Origin: Alphaproteobacteria bacterium
GTDB lineage: Bacteria; Pseudomonadota; Alphaproteobacteria; Caedimonadales; UBA1908
Assembly (NCBI GenBank): GCA_021298595.1
Contig: JAJTHL010000024.1
Location: forward strand, 1-32,258
DNA: 32,258 nucleotides
Direction of reading: 5' to 3'
Shown: positions 8,704-18,460 of the stretch, one piece after another
How positions within the stretch are numbered: position 1 is the stretch's first letter
How the letters are laid out: every line of letters starts with the position of its first letter
The notes under the pieces: model-generated
What the model was told of the DNA's origin: nothing
Databases searched by the model: none
Seen by the model: the letters and a program-made list of their open reading frames with translations, nothing else
Program-made: the position numbers and the translations under genes

Positions 8704-9447
8704 TCACCTACTCCCCGCAAAAAGACTTTCGTCGTACAAGGACCCTAAATGTTCTTTGAGCTCTTCCTTCAAAAGCAGTTGCTTATCCTTAGGTAAAGAT
8801 GCCGTATATTTACTTAGAACACGCCTCGCTTGGACGCGCGTGTATTCCTCAAGAAGCGCAAACCCAATAACTCCCTTTAAAATTTCTCCGGAAGAAGCCT
8901 TGAGGTCACGACAGAAGGCAGCGTCTTCGGGTGTCTTGTACGCATCATTTTCCCTTGTGCGCATACACTTGGTGACAACTTCAATGAAATGTCCTGCGTG
9001 GGGTGCGTCCATTTCTCCTTTTTCCACAAAATAAGCCGCAATGCCGCGGGCTGAAAGCTCATTAGCCTCGTCATGATCAAAACTGCGCACTGAGGCGGGA
9101 TTGTCGAGTGCATGATCTAGGAGAAAAAGGATTTGGGCTGGCGGTAAAAGGCGGTCCATCCCGCCCTTTGTCTCGGCACCAAATCCCCGCGCCATGGCGG
9201 TTGTGGCCAAATGTATGGGACCCCAGGTCGTCGCATTCTCGCCTTTGAAAACGAAATTTGCCCCCCTTAACGGCAAGACTGGCTTTAGCACACGAGGCTG
9301 TTCTTTAAGGGTCTGCTGATGTGGCATGTCTAAAGACCTTCCAATGAGATTTTGAATCTCTCCTTCAGTCAAAACGCCTGCACTCGCTTGCAAAAAAGAC
9401 GGAAAAAAAGTCAAAAGACTCAAAAGGATATACTTTACTCTTTTCAT
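8704..9447 (-). CDS. Exported hypothetical protein, 247 aa
   Basis: I do not recognise the family. The N-terminus is a Sec signal peptide (MKRVKYILLSLLTFFPSFLQASA, cleavage probably near ASA-G). The mature part of about 224 residues is mostly helical in character, has two cysteines about 20 residues apart, and ends in a charged Lys/Glu-rich helix (KDKQLLLKEELKEHLG). The start at 9447 is preferred over a longer frame reaching 9492, because a G-rich ribosome site (GGGGGGCGACG) lies directly upstream and the signal peptide begins here. It is divergent from another exported protein gene across about 157 bp, which suggests a shared control region. Confidence 0.8.
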   Translation of the reverse strand: MKRVKYILLSLLTFFPSFLQASAGVLTEGEIQNLIGRSLDMPHQQTLKEQPRVLKPVLPLRGANFVFKGENATTWGPIHLATTAMARGFGAETKGGMDRLLPPAQILFLLDHALDNPASVRSFDHDEANELSARGIAAYFVEKGEMDAPHAGHFIEVVTKCMRTRENDAYKTPEDAAFCRDLKASSGEILKGVIGFALLEEYTRVQARRVLSKYTASLPKDKQLLLKEELKEHLGSLYDESLFAGSR

Positions 9448-9604
9448 CGTCGCCCCCCCATAAACGATTAACTTTCTTAAAGAATAGAACAAAACTCTTA
9501 ACAGCCTCTTAAAATTACTTTGAAGTCATCTTCATATTCTTAATTATTTTGAAACACTTCTCATGTATCCTTTCAAAATAGTAGTAAAAAATAAAGGTTC
9601 TGCC
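9448..9604. other. Shared upstream region of two divergent exported-protein genes
   Basis: This AT-rich spacer of about 157 bp must carry promoters for both genes. TTGAAA (9549-9554) is a possible -35 for the rightward gene, but I cannot place a convincing -10 at normal spacing. No gene is visible here. Confidence 0.5.
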
Positions 9605-10567
9605 ATGAGATATAGACTAGCACCTCTTCTCCTTGCCGTTGCAAGTCTAGTGGTACCCGTTCATGCTAATATTTTCAAAGACGTCAAAAAGGCCCTCAGT
9701 GCCACCAGCACCACCGAATGGCTTGACCGGATGCATGCAGTCGCGCAGTTGGAGCAATCCACAAAGGACGCAAGTACCCTTGATCAGACGGTGCGAAACA
9801 TCGACAAAGAGGCGCTGTCAAAAAGAAAAGAAATCAAAGAACGTCTTTTACGTCAGATTAATAAGATGGACACATACATCAGAAACGTCCAAGACGCTCC
9901 TAGCATTCTGAAGAAAACTGCTGACCTTAAGGCAACACTTGAGCTTGAGTTGACGCATTTCACGGGAACAAGGGACGGCATTGCCCAGAAAAAAACTGTG
10001 AACGGCGTCATTGGCTATCTCGGAAACCTGTATGTTTGGGCGACCAATCAACAAGGCATCGCCAAGAACCTCGTGGAAGCCGTTAATTCTGAAAGTGCAG
10101 CTGACATTAACAAAAATCTTCTAGAGGCTGAAAAAAAAGTACAGGACCTGCAAACAAAAATTTCTGGTCTAGATCAACAAATGGCGTCTTTGAATGTGTT
10201 GTTAAGTCCTGAAGCAAAACAAAAAGTTACGTCGTATACAACAACCCTCAAACAACTAACGAATGCCCTTGCCATTAATGAAAAAGAGCTGAGTCAGGAA
10301 ATCAAAAGAGAGCTCTCAGCCCATTCCATGAGTGCTGACAAGATCATTGCGTCTCTAGATGCCAACATGAAGGCCGCCAACTGCTCTTATATCGGCACAA
10401 ACAAAAGCAAACTCACACCTGAAAACTTTGCTAAATGCCGCGCAGAGTTTTTCAAGAATGCTAAAAAGAAGGCCACCATGGGGGCTTGCGCAAAACTCAC
10501 CGTTAACTCAACCGCCACAGAGATCAAAGCCTGCCGCGACGATTATCGTCGCTCCAAGGACGGCTAG
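9605..10567 (+). CDS. Exported coiled-coil hypothetical protein, 320 aa
   Basis: I do not recognise the family. A Sec signal peptide (MRYRLAPLLLAVASLVVPVHA, then NIFKDV) opens the protein. The body is rich in Lys, Glu, Gln and Leu with heptad-like spacing at about residues 70-110 and 165-240, so it is probably a long coiled-coil or helical-bundle protein. The last 65 residues change character and hold four cysteines (about 260, 278, 295, 310), perhaps two disulfides in a small C-terminal domain. The start at 9605 has AAAGG 8 nt upstream and begins the signal peptide; an in-frame ATG at 9563 would bury it. A hairpin follows the stop. Confidence 0.82.
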   Translation: MRYRLAPLLLAVASLVVPVHANIFKDVKKALSATSTTEWLDRMHAVAQLEQSTKDASTLDQTVRNIDKEALSKRKEIKERLLRQINKMDTYIRNVQDAPSILKKTADLKATLELELTHFTGTRDGIAQKKTVNGVIGYLGNLYVWATNQQGIAKNLVEAVNSESAADINKNLLEAEKKVQDLQTKISGLDQQMASLNVLLSPEAKQKVTSYTTTLKQLTNALAINEKELSQEIKRELSAHSMSADKIIASLDANMKAANCSYIGTNKSKLTPENFAKCRAEFFKNAKKKATMGACAKLTVNSTATEIKACRDDYRRSKDG

Positions 10568-10581
10568 TCTTCTATTTTTCA

Positions 10582-10613
10582 CCTCTCAGGGCTTATGAAC
10601 GAGCTCTGGGAGG
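10582..10613 (+). terminator. Stem-loop after coiled-coil exported protein gene
   Basis: CCTCTCAGGGCT (10582-10593) can pair with AGCTCTGGGAGG (10102 further 20 nt on, 10102 read as 10602-10613) over 12 positions including two G-U pairs, with an 8-nt loop. No T run follows directly, so it is a weak terminator or an mRNA 3' structure. Confidence 0.4.
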
Positions 10614-10662
10614 ACAAAAGGTCCAACTTTTAATAAATTTTTCACCATATGATGCATACCCT

Positions 10663-10690
10663 TTTACCCTGGATCCCTTCATGGTACGAT
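10663..10690 (+). promoter_or_regulatory. Tentative promoter of the suc operon
   Basis: TTTACC (10663-10668) and TACGAT (10685-10690) lie 16 bp apart, each with four of six consensus bases, about 40 bp before the sucC start. TATGAT at 10648-10653 is another possible -10 but lacks a good -35. Confidence 0.25.
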
Positions 10691-10730
10691 GGGGCGTGTT
10701 CTTAAAACCTCTAAAAAACAGGGAATAACC

Positions 10731-11900
10731 GTGAAAATTCATGAATATCAGGCCAAAGAGCTCTTAGAAAAATGTGGCACACCCATCCTGAAGGGATATG
10801 TGGCCTATACCCCCGAAGAAGCCCGTCAAAAAGCGGAAGCCCTTGGAGGAGATCTTTGGGTCGTCAAAGCCCAAATCCACGCAGGCGGACGCGGCAAAGG
10901 AGGCGGCATTAAGCTTGCCAAGTCCTTAGACGAAGTCGCCGCCCATGCAAAGGCTCTTCTTGGGATGCACCTTGTGACGCCGCAAACAGGCCCCGATGGT
11001 CAAGAAGTGCGCCGCCTTTATATCGAACAAGGATGCGCCCTTGAGAAAGAATATTACTTTAGCCTTCTTGTGGACCGTGCCACCTCTTGTGTGACCGTCA
11101 TTGCCTCGTCATGCGGCGGCATGGACATCGAAGAAGTTGCAGCCACCATGCCTGATAAAATCATGACCGTCACCATCGACCCCTTCCTTGGGTTTAGCGG
11201 TTATACCGCCCGCAAAATCGCCTTTGGTCTTGGCCTTACAGGCAAGGCCGCCCTAAAGGCTGCGACCCTTTTTGAAGGGTGTTACAAGTGCTTTATGGAC
11301 AACGAAGCAAGCCTTGTGGAAATCAATCCTGTGGCCATGACCAAGCAAGGCGACGTGTTTGCCCTTGACGCAAAAATCACCTTTGAAGAAAATGCGCTTT
11401 TCCGTCACCCTGACCTTGAAGCGCTTCGTGACCTTGCCGAAGAAGATCCGGCCGAGCGCGAAGCTGCCAAAAACGCCCTAAGCTATATCAAACTGGACGG
11501 CAACATTGGCTGTCTTGTCAACGGTGCAGGCCTTGCCATGGCCACCATGGATGTGATCAAGCTTTATGGCGGCGAGCCTGCCAACTTTCTTGACGTGGGA
11601 GGGGGGGCCACGCGCGAGCGTGTGACAACAGCCTTTAAACTTATTCTTGCAGATAAAAACGTCGAAGGAATCCTTGTGAACATTTTTGGCGGCATCATGC
11701 GCTGCGATATTATCGCCGAAGGTATTGTGGCGGCCGCCCGTGACGTTGGGATGACCGTGCCACTGGTCGTGCGCCTAGAGGGCACCAACGTTGATCTTGG
11801 CAAGAAAATTCTTGCTGACTCTGGCCTACCTATTATTCCTGCCAGCGACCTCGGAGACGCTGCTGCACAAATCGTTAACGCCGTGAAGGAGGCCGCGTAA
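10731..11900 (+). CDS. sucC: Succinyl-CoA synthetase (ADP-forming), beta subunit
   Basis: This subunit, with SucD, converts succinyl-CoA to succinate while making ATP or GTP in the TCA cycle. The N-terminal [12 protein letters not shown]-type opening (here with a GTG start), the ATP-grasp region ([15 protein letters not shown]), the metal-binding LVEINPVAM and the C-terminal FLDVGGGAT and [10 protein letters not shown] motifs are all typical. Length is 389 aa, against 388 in E. coli. The GTG start at 10731 has AGGGAA about 6 nt upstream and gives the family N-terminus; an ATG 14 codons earlier gives a non-conserved extension. The stop overlaps the sucD start by one base (TAATG), so the two subunits are translationally coupled. 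Confidence 0.97.
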   Translation: MKIHEYQAKELLEKCGTPILKGYVAYTPEEARQKAEALGGDLWVVKAQIHAGGRGKGGGIKLAKSLDEVAAHAKALLGMHLVTPQTGPDGQEVRRLYIEQGCALEKEYYFSLLVDRATSCVTVIASSCGGMDIEEVAATMPDKIMTVTIDPFLGFSGYTARKIAFGLGLTGKAALKAATLFEGCYKCFMDNEASLVEINPVAMTKQGDVFALDAKITFEENALFRHPDLEALRDLAEEDPAEREAAKNALSYIKLDGNIGCLVNGAGLAMATMDVIKLYGGEPANFLDVGGGATRERVTTAFKLILADKNVEGILVNIFGGIMRCDIIAEGIVAAARDVGMTVPLVVRLEGTNVDLGKKILADSGLPIIPASDLGDAAAQIVNAVKEAA

Positions 11901-12805
11901 TGTCTGTTCTCGTCAATAAAAATACAAAAGTCATTTGCCAAGGCTTCACAGGCGCCCAGGGCACCTTCCACAGCGAGCAAGCGCTGGCTTACGGCACAAA
12001 AATGGTGGGGGGTGTCACCCCCGGTAAGGGCGGCACGACGCACCTTGATCTGCCCGTTTTTGATACGGTGGCAGACGCGCGCGCCAAAACGGGCGCTGAT
12101 GCCAGCATGATCTATGTGCCCCCTGCCTTTGCCGCCGACGCGATCCTTGAGGCCATCGACGCTGAAGTGCCCCTCATTGTGTGTATCACAGAAGGGATTC
12201 CCGTTCTTGACATGGTCAAGGTCAAACGCGCCCTTGAAAACTCCTCGTCCCGCCTCATTGGCCCCAACTGTCCCGGCATCATTACACCTGGAGAGTGCAA
12301 GATTGGCATTATGCCAGGACACATCCACAAACCCGGCACCATTGGCATTGTGTCGCGTTCAGGCACCTTGACCTATGAGGCTGTTTGGCAAACAACACAA
12401 GTCCATCTGGGTCAGTCTACTTGTGTGGGCATTGGCGGCGATCCCATCCCCGGCACAACTTTTGTGGACTGTTTGGAACTATTTCTTGCAGATCCGCAAA
12501 CGGAAGGTATTATTCTTATTGGAGAGATTGGTGGCAGCGCGGAAGAAGAAGCCGCAGAATTTTTGCTTAGATCCTCCATCAAGAAGCCAGTTGTCGGCTT
12601 TATTGCGGGGGTGACGGCCCCTCCTGGACGCCGCATGGGTCATGCAGGCGCCATTGTGTCAGGAGGTCAAGGAACCGCCCAGGGCAAGATGGAAGCCCTC
12701 ACCCGTGCGGGTGTGGTGGTGGCCCAATCACCGGCCGAGCTTGGTCGTACCATGCTCGCCACCATGAAAAACGAGACCCCTACCTCAAGGGTAGCCAGGT
12801 CCTAA
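11900..12805 (+). CDS. sucD: Succinyl-CoA synthetase (ADP-forming), alpha subunit
   Basis: The alpha subunit binds CoA and carries the phosphohistidine intermediate. The N-terminal CoA-binding Rossmann region includes [11 protein letters not shown] and GGVTPGKGG, the middle has [12 protein letters not shown] and SRSGTLTYE, and the active-site His248 lies in [14 protein letters not shown] (E. coli H246). Length is 301 aa, slightly longer than E. coli (289) because of a short C-terminal tail ending TPTSRVARS. It overlaps sucC by one base and is followed after about 20 bp by sucA. Confidence 0.97.
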   Translation: MSVLVNKNTKVICQGFTGAQGTFHSEQALAYGTKMVGGVTPGKGGTTHLDLPVFDTVADARAKTGADASMIYVPPAFAADAILEAIDAEVPLIVCITEGIPVLDMVKVKRALENSSSRLIGPNCPGIITPGECKIGIMPGHIHKPGTIGIVSRSGTLTYEAVWQTTQVHLGQSTCVGIGGDPIPGTTFVDCLELFLADPQTEGIILIGEIGGSAEEEAAEFLLRSSIKKPVVGFIAGVTAPPGRRMGHAGAIVSGGQGTAQGKMEALTRAGVVVAQSPAELGRTMLATMKNETPTSRVARS

Positions 12806-12812
12806 GGAGAAG

Positions 12813-12827
12813 AAAGAGGATACCTTG
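12813..12827 (+). promoter_or_regulatory. Ribosome site that fixes a TTG start for sucA
   Basis: AAGAGGA (12814-12820) lies about 4 nt before TTG at 12825. The first in-frame ATG codons (12861 and later) have no purine-rich site in front of them. The TTG start therefore fits best, although it is rare. Confidence 0.55.
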
Positions 12828-15713
12828 AAACTGTATGCAACCCCAGGAACTGGGCCCCACATGGCGACCGATATGATCTCACCGTCACACGACTTTTTGA
12901 CGGGGACGAACGGTGACTTTTTAGAAGCCCTTTACTTGACCTATCTAGAAAATCCCGCGGCCGTTGATCCGAGTTGGGCTGCATACTTTTCAAGTTTGGC
13001 TGAAACGGCAGAGACCATTGTGCGCGAACATAAAGGCGCCAGCTGGACGCCTAAAGACGTGCGCGCACCTGGTTTTGCGCCAGAAAAAGTAGCCGTCGAC
13101 GCGCACCAAGAGGGAAGCGGCGTTGACGCACAAGTCCTGTGGGGCAGCATCCGGGCCCTTCGCCTTATTCGGGCCTACCGCGCGCGCGGGCATTTGGCCG
13201 CACGCCTGGATCCCTTGGGTATCGAGGGGGGGCGCACCCATCCAGAGCTTGATCCCGCCTATTACGGCTTTACGGCGGACGATCTTGATAAAACCTACGC
13301 CCTTGGCGGCACTTTGGGACTTGAACAAGCTACCCTGCGTGAAATTCTTCACATTGTCGAGCGCACGTACGCCTCTCACATCGGGGTCGAGTTCACCCAT
13401 ATTCAGGACCCTGAGGCGAACCTGTGGCTTGAACAAAAATGTGAAGCGCGTCACCTTGATCTTTCTCAAAAAGAAAAGAAAGACGTACTGACGTCGCTCA
13501 CCAAAGCCGAAGGGTTCGAGCGTTTCCTTGCCATAAAATACCCAGGCGCCAAACGGTTTGGTCTTGAAGGCGGAGAAAGCCTTATTCCTGCCATGGAATT
13601 TATGCTCGAGCGTGCGGGTGACCTTGGCGTAGAAGAAGTCGTCCTAGGGATGGCTCACCGCGGACGCTTGAACGTGTTAACCCACATTTTGGGTAAACCC
13701 CCGCGCGCTATTTTCTCAGAATTTCAAGGCACAACAGCCCTTCCCGATGATTTCCAAGGATCAGGCGACGTAAAGTATCACTTGGGTGCGTCGGGTGAGC
13801 GAGCCTTTGGGCCTCACCAAATCCGTGTGTCATTGACCTCAAACCCTTCACACCTCGAGGCCGTTAACCCTGTGGTGGTGGGCAAAGTCAGAGCCAAGCA
13901 AACACGCCGCGAGGACGCCGCGAGAACCAAGCTTCTTGGCCTTTTGATCCACGGGGACGCCGCTTTTGCCGGGCAAGGCCTCGTGGCAGAAACTCTCCTT
14001 TTGTCGGATCTTGCAGGGTACCGCACAGGCGGCACCATCCACCTTATCATTAACAACCAAATTGGGTTTACAACGTCGCCCAATCAATCCCGCTCGTCCC
14101 CTTACAGCTCGGACGTCGCTAAAATGATCCAAGCCCCCGTCATTCACGTCAACGCCGATGATCCCGACGCCGTCATGTGGGTCGCGCGCCTGGCGGCTGA
14201 ATACAGGCAAACCTTTCACAAGGACATTGTCATTGACCTCTTTTGTTATCGTCGCCATGGCCATAACGAAATGGACGAGCCAGCCTTTACCCAGCCCCTC
14301 ATGTACGCGGCCATCGCCAAGCAGCCCACCACAAGGGCGCTTTATGCGGCGCAGCTGACCCGCGAGGGGCTCACGACCGAAGACGAGGCCAAAGGGCTAT
14401 TAGAGGCCTATCACGCAGATCTTCAAAAAGAATTTGATCAAGCGCCGTCTTATAAGGCTCAAAAGGCTGACTGGCTTGAAGGGGCGTGGTCAGGTATTCA
14501 GCAAACCGTCATCCCCAAAAAAGAGGCAGACACAAGCGTTCCCCTTGATACCCTCCAACGTATTGGCCAAGGCCTTGTGCGCACCCCTGAGGGGTTCGCC
14601 TTAAACGACAAGCTTGTGCGCCTCATGAAAAACAAAGAACAAATGTTCAAGTCTGGCGAAGGATTTGACTGGGCAACGGGTGAGGCCCTCGCCTTTGGCA
14701 GCCTTTTGTGTGAAGGGTACCCCGTACGCCTGAGCGGTCAAGATTGCGGGCGCGGCACTTTTTCCCACCGCCACGCGGTGCTCGTGGACCAAAAAAATGC
14801 GGCGGCCTTTGTGCCCCTTAACAGTCTAAAAGAAGGACAAGCCGAAATTGAGATCGTCGACAGCCCCTTGGCCGAGGCGTCCGTCCTGGGATTTGAGCTT
14901 GGTTATAGCCTTGCGGATCCTCACTGCCTTGTCCTGTGGGAGGCGCAATTTGGTGACTTTGCCAACGGCGCCCAAGTCATTTTTGACCAGTTCATTGCGG
15001 CGGGTGAAGCCAAGTGGATGCGTCTTTCTGGCCTTGTCATGCTTTTGCCCCACGGTTATGAAGGCCAAGGACCCGAGCATTCATCGGCACGTCTTGAGCG
15101 GTATTTGCAAGCGTGCGCCGAAAACAACATCATCGTGGCGAACTGCACAACGCCAGCGAGCTACTTTCATATCCTGCGCCGGCAGATTATCCGCAACCAA
15201 CGCAAGCCCTTGGTCATCATGACGCCTAAATCCCTTTTGCGTGACAAACGTGCTGCGTCCTCTTTGTCGGATTTTGCCCCCGGAACCACCTTCGAGCCTA
15301 TTCTGTTAGATCCGCGCACAGCCAAAATCAAAGCCAGTGAGGTGAAGCGCGTCGTGATCTGTTCTGGTAAAATTTACTACGAGATTATGGACGCCATTGA
15401 GGCTCAAAAGCTGACGAACATCCTTGTGATCCGTCAAGAGCAGCTCTACCCCTATCCCCATGACCTTTTGGTCAAGGCTCTTTCGCCTTATCCAAACGCT
15501 GATGTGGTGTGGTGCCAAGAAGAGCCTCAGAACATGGGTGCGTGGACCTTTATTGATCGCCGTCTTGAGGCAGTGCTTGTGGCGGCAAAATATAAAACCC
15601 CTCGCCCGCGCTATGTGGGGCGCGCCGAGGCGGCGGCCACCGCTACGGGTTATTTATCAAGGCACATTGCTGAAGAGCAGCGTTTTATTGGCGAACTACT
15701 TCGTTTTGCCTAA
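12825..15713 (+). CDS. sucA: 2-oxoglutarate dehydrogenase E1 component
   Basis: This thiamine-diphosphate enzyme decarboxylates 2-oxoglutarate and passes the succinyl group to the lipoyl arm of SucB. The N-terminal segment after residue 20 (NGDFLEALYLTYLENP) is the E2-binding type of E1o. GMAHRGRLNVL (about 275-285), GDAAFAGQG (about 377-385) and NNQIGFTTSP form the cofactor site, and HGYEGQGPEHSSARLER (about 743-759) is the conserved C-terminal motif. Length is 962 aa (E. coli 933). It lacks the extra acyltransferase domain of actinobacterial KGD. The best start is TTG at 12825; ATG at 12861 would remove 12 non-conserved residues. It lies 19 bp after sucD and 25 bp before sucB. Confidence 0.97.
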   Translation: MKLYATPGTGPHMATDMISPSHDFLTGTNGDFLEALYLTYLENPAAVDPSWAAYFSSLAETAETIVREHKGASWTPKDVRAPGFAPEKVAVDAHQEGSGVDAQVLWGSIRALRLIRAYRARGHLAARLDPLGIEGGRTHPELDPAYYGFTADDLDKTYALGGTLGLEQATLREILHIVERTYASHIGVEFTHIQDPEANLWLEQKCEARHLDLSQKEKKDVLTSLTKAEGFERFLAIKYPGAKRFGLEGGESLIPAMEFMLERAGDLGVEEVVLGMAHRGRLNVLTHILGKPPRAIFSEFQGTTALPDDFQGSGDVKYHLGASGERAFGPHQIRVSLTSNPSHLEAVNPVVVGKVRAKQTRREDAARTKLLGLLIHGDAAFAGQGLVAETLLLSDLAGYRTGGTIHLIINNQIGFTTSPNQSRSSPYSSDVAKMIQAPVIHVNADDPDAVMWVARLAAEYRQTFHKDIVIDLFCYRRHGHNEMDEPAFTQPLMYAAIAKQPTTRALYAAQLTREGLTTEDEAKGLLEAYHADLQKEFDQAPSYKAQKADWLEGAWSGIQQTVIPKKEADTSVPLDTLQRIGQGLVRTPEGFALNDKLVRLMKNKEQMFKSGEGFDWATGEALAFGSLLCEGYPVRLSGQDCGRGTFSHRHAVLVDQKNAAAFVPLNSLKEGQAEIEIVDSPLAEASVLGFELGYSLADPHCLVLWEAQFGDFANGAQVIFDQFIAAGEAKWMRLSGLVMLLPHGYEGQGPEHSSARLERYLQACAENNIIVANCTTPASYFHILRRQIIRNQRKPLVIMTPKSLLRDKRAASSLSDFAPGTTFEPILLDPRTAKIKASEVKRVVICSGKIYYEIMDAIEAQKLTNILVIRQEQLYPYPHDLLVKALSPYPNADVVWCQEEPQNMGAWTFIDRRLEAVLVAAKYKTPRPRYVGRAEAAATATGYLSRHIAEEQRFIGELLRFA

Positions 15714-15738
15714 TTATTCCTAAAGGAGAAAATGACAG

Positions 15739-16998
15739 ATGCAACAACCCATCAAAGTCCCCCCCCTTGGTGAATCCGTCACTGAGGCGACAGTTTCTAA
15801 ATGGCTGAAAAAGGTGGGCGAAGCCGTCAAGGCTGATGAAACACTTTTGGAGCTAGAAACCGACAAGGTGACCCTTGAGGTAAATGCACCCGCTAGCGGC
15901 GTTTTGACGTCCATTTCAGCAGCAGACGGCGCCACCGTCGCTGTGGGTGATCTTTTAGGCGAAATTGACTCGGCCGCTGCCCCCACTGTTACGCAGACGC
16001 CCGCCGCTGCCCCCACCCCAACACCTGCCCCAGCGCCAACCCCCGCGCCCATGAGCGCGCCGCCGCTGCCAAGCAGTGTGCCCCCCACCATGGCAAGCTC
16101 AGCCGCCGACAAGCTTTCCCCTGCCGTGAGAAAACTTAGTGAAGAAAAGGGCATCGACCCCGCCACCCTTCAAGGCAGTGGCAAAGACGGTCGCCTTCTA
16201 AAGGCTGACGTCCTCGGTGCGCCTGTCCCCTCTTTAAGCACCGGCATTGCCCTTGAGCTTCCCTTAAACGGAAATGGTAACAGCAACAGCTCTGAGGCCC
16301 CGCAAGAAGAGCGCGTGAAGCTCTCTCGCCTGCGTCAACGCATCGCCCAGCGCTTGAAAGAAGCCCAAAACACCGCCGCCATGCTGACGACCTTTAACGA
16401 GATCGACATGACCAACGTCATGGCCACACGTAAGCGTTACCAAGACTCCTTTGAAAAGAAGTACGGCGTTCGCCTTGGCTTCATGTCCTTTTTTGCTAAG
16501 GCTTGTGTGACGGCGCTCAAAGAAATCCCGGCCATTAACGCCGAGATTGATGGGGACGAGATTGTTTATAAAAATTATTATGACATCAGTGTGGCAGTCT
16601 CCTCACCCCAAGGGCTTGTGGTGCCTGTGGTGCGGGGCGCTGACAAACTCAACTTTGCCGATGTCGAAAAAACCATTGGTCTTTTGGGGAAAAAGGCGCG
16701 TGAAGGCAAGCTTTCCATGCAGGACTTGACGGGGGGCACCTTTACCATCACCAACGGCGGCATCTTTGGCTCGCTCATGTCCACCCCCATTCTTAACACA
16801 CCCCAATCCGGCATTTTGGGCATGCACAAAATCCAAGAGCGCCCCATGGTGATCGACGGCAAAATCGAAGTGCGTCCCATGATGTACGTAGCCCTTAGCT
16901 ATGATCACCGCTTGGTGGACGGACGTGAGGCTGTGACCTTCCTTGTGCGTGTCAAAGAATGTATCGAAGACCCCGAGCGTCTTCTTTTGGAAATTTAA
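15739..16998 (+). CDS. sucB: Dihydrolipoyl succinyltransferase (E2 of 2-oxoglutarate dehydrogenase)
   Basis: SucB forms the core of the 2-oxoglutarate dehydrogenase complex and transfers succinyl groups to CoA. It has one lipoyl domain (residues 1-77, lipoylated Lys43 in ETDKVTLEV). A flexible Ala/Pro/Thr linker (about 80-120) follows, then a peripheral subunit-binding domain (about 128-158, [14 protein letters not shown]). A second Asn/Ser-rich linker (NGNGNSNSS) leads to the catalytic domain, with His390 and Asp394 in SYDHRLVDG. Length is 419 aa, normal. AAAGGAG lies about 10 nt before the ATG at 15739; an ATG at 15732 is out of frame. lpd begins 10 bp after the stop. Confidence 0.97.
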   Translation: MQQPIKVPPLGESVTEATVSKWLKKVGEAVKADETLLELETDKVTLEVNAPASGVLTSISAADGATVAVGDLLGEIDSAAAPTVTQTPAAAPTPTPAPAPTPAPMSAPPLPSSVPPTMASSAADKLSPAVRKLSEEKGIDPATLQGSGKDGRLLKADVLGAPVPSLSTGIALELPLNGNGNSNSSEAPQEERVKLSRLRQRIAQRLKEAQNTAAMLTTFNEIDMTNVMATRKRYQDSFEKKYGVRLGFMSFFAKACVTALKEIPAINAEIDGDEIVYKNYYDISVAVSSPQGLVVPVVRGADKLNFADVEKTIGLLGKKAREGKLSMQDLTGGTFTITNGGIFGSLMSTPILNTPQSGILGMHKIQERPMVIDGKIEVRPMMYVALSYDHRLVDGREAVTFLVRVKECIEDPERLLLEI

Positions 16999-17008
16999 GG
17001 AGAACGTC

Positions 17009-18415
17009 ATGGTACAAACCACTTTTGATCTGATTGTGATTGGCGCTGGTCCTGGAGGATATGTGGCAGCGATTCGGGCGGCCCAGCTTGGGATGAATGT
17101 TGCATGCGTTGACGAACGCACAACTCTTGGCGGCACGTGCCTTAATGTCGGTTGTATCCCCTCCAAAGCACTTCTTCACTCCTCCCATCTTTATACACAA
17201 GCAACCATGGACCTCAAAGCCCATGGCATCACGGTGGATAACGTGGGCCTTGATCTTGGCGCCATGATGGCGCGCAAGGACAAGGTGGTGGAAGATCTGA
17301 CCAAGGGCGTTCTTTTTCTTTTTAAAAAAAACAAAGTAACCTTTGTACAAGGTCGCGCCTCTTTTAAGGACGCAAAAACACTAAGTGTCGAAGGTGATGC
17401 TGGCACGACAGAAATCACAGCCCCTAAAATTGTGATCGCCACGGGATCAAGCCCCACAACCCTGACAGGGGTCGAAATTGACGAGAAAACCGTCGTGACA
17501 TCCACGGGTGCCCTTTCCTTGGACAAAGTCCCTGAACACTTAATCGTCATTGGCGGGGGTTATATCGGTCTTGAGATGGGATCGGTGTGGCGGCGCCTTG
17601 GTGCCAAAGTCACCGTAATCGAGTACTTTGACCGCCTGGTGCCGGCCCTTGACCGCGAAGTTGCAACGGCCCTTATGAAAAGCCTTAAAAACCAGGGGAT
17701 GGAATTTATGCTGTCCACCAAGGTTGCAAGAGTCGAGAAAACCAAGGGCGGGCTTAGCGTCTTTACGACACCGGCCGAGGGCGGCAACGAAGAAAAGCTT
17801 AGCTGCGATATTCTCCTTTCTTGTGCGGGCCGTAAGCCCCACACCCAAGGCCTTAATCTCGAGGCCATTGGTGTTAACACGGACGAGCGGGGATTTATCA
17901 CGGTCGACGGCCATTTTGCTACTTCAGTACCAGGGGTTTACGCCATTGGTGACGTCATTGGCGGGGCCATGCTCGCCCACAAAGCCGAAGAAGAAGGCGT
18001 CGCTCTTGCCGAGATGCTCGCGGGGCAAAAACCCCACGTGAATTACGGCGCGATACCAGCCATCATTTACACCTCACCAGAGGTTGCGACCGTGGGTCAA
18101 ACCCAAGAGCAACTAGAGGCCAAAGGCGTGCCCTTTGTGGTGGGCAAGTTTCCCTTTTCCGCCAACGCCCGCGCGCGCGCCAACGCCCACACTGAAGGCT
18201 TTGTGAAGATTCTTTCCCACGCCGAAACGGACGAGATTTTAGGGATTCATATCATTCAAGAAGAAGCCGGTACCATGATTGCCGAGGCGGCCCTTGCCCT
18301 TGAGTACCGAGCGTCCTCAGAAGATGTGGCACGAACCTGTCACGCGCATCCCACCGTGAACGAGGCAGTTAAGGAAGCCGCCCTCGACGCCCTTAAACGC
18401 GCCATTCACATTTAG
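17009..18415 (+). CDS. lpd: Dihydrolipoyl dehydrogenase (E3)
   Basis: This FAD enzyme reoxidises the dihydrolipoyl arm of the dehydrogenase complex, with NAD as acceptor. Visible parts are the FAD-binding GAGPGGYVAAIRAAQLG (12-28), the redox pair Cys44/Cys49 in GGTCLNVGCIPSK, the NAD-binding GGGYIGLEMGSVWRRLG, the second FAD motif VYAIGDVIGG and the active-site His447/Glu452 in HAHPTVNE. Length is 468 aa. The start at 17009 has AAGGAGAA 8 nt upstream and follows the sucB stop by 10 bp. As the last gene of the suc block, it could also supply E3 to other 2-oxoacid dehydrogenases. Confidence 0.97.
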   Translation: MVQTTFDLIVIGAGPGGYVAAIRAAQLGMNVACVDERTTLGGTCLNVGCIPSKALLHSSHLYTQATMDLKAHGITVDNVGLDLGAMMARKDKVVEDLTKGVLFLFKKNKVTFVQGRASFKDAKTLSVEGDAGTTEITAPKIVIATGSSPTTLTGVEIDEKTVVTSTGALSLDKVPEHLIVIGGGYIGLEMGSVWRRLGAKVTVIEYFDRLVPALDREVATALMKSLKNQGMEFMLSTKVARVEKTKGGLSVFTTPAEGGNEEKLSCDILLSCAGRKPHTQGLNLEAIGVNTDERGFITVDGHFATSVPGVYAIGDVIGGAMLAHKAEEEGVALAEMLAGQKPHVNYGAIPAIIYTSPEVATVGQTQEQLEAKGVPFVVGKFPFSANARARANAHTEGFVKILSHAETDEILGIHIIQEEAGTMIAEAALALEYRASSEDVARTCHAHPTVNEAVKEAALDALKRAIHI

Positions 18416-18460
18416 GAGCTTTGCTGGGAAAGCGTTCATCCCCTTCCCGGCTCCCCTTTT
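18415..18460 (+). terminator. Possible terminator of the suc-lpd operon
   Basis: CTGGGAA (18424-18430) pairs with TTCCCGG (18444-18450), and the flanking GGAG and CTCC can extend the stem across a bulge. A short T run (18457-18460) follows. The stem is imperfect. Confidence 0.35.

Noticed and set aside
11564-12328. 254-codon minus-strand frame across sucC/sucD
   Set aside because: It is antisense to well conserved enzyme sequence and has no ribosome site.
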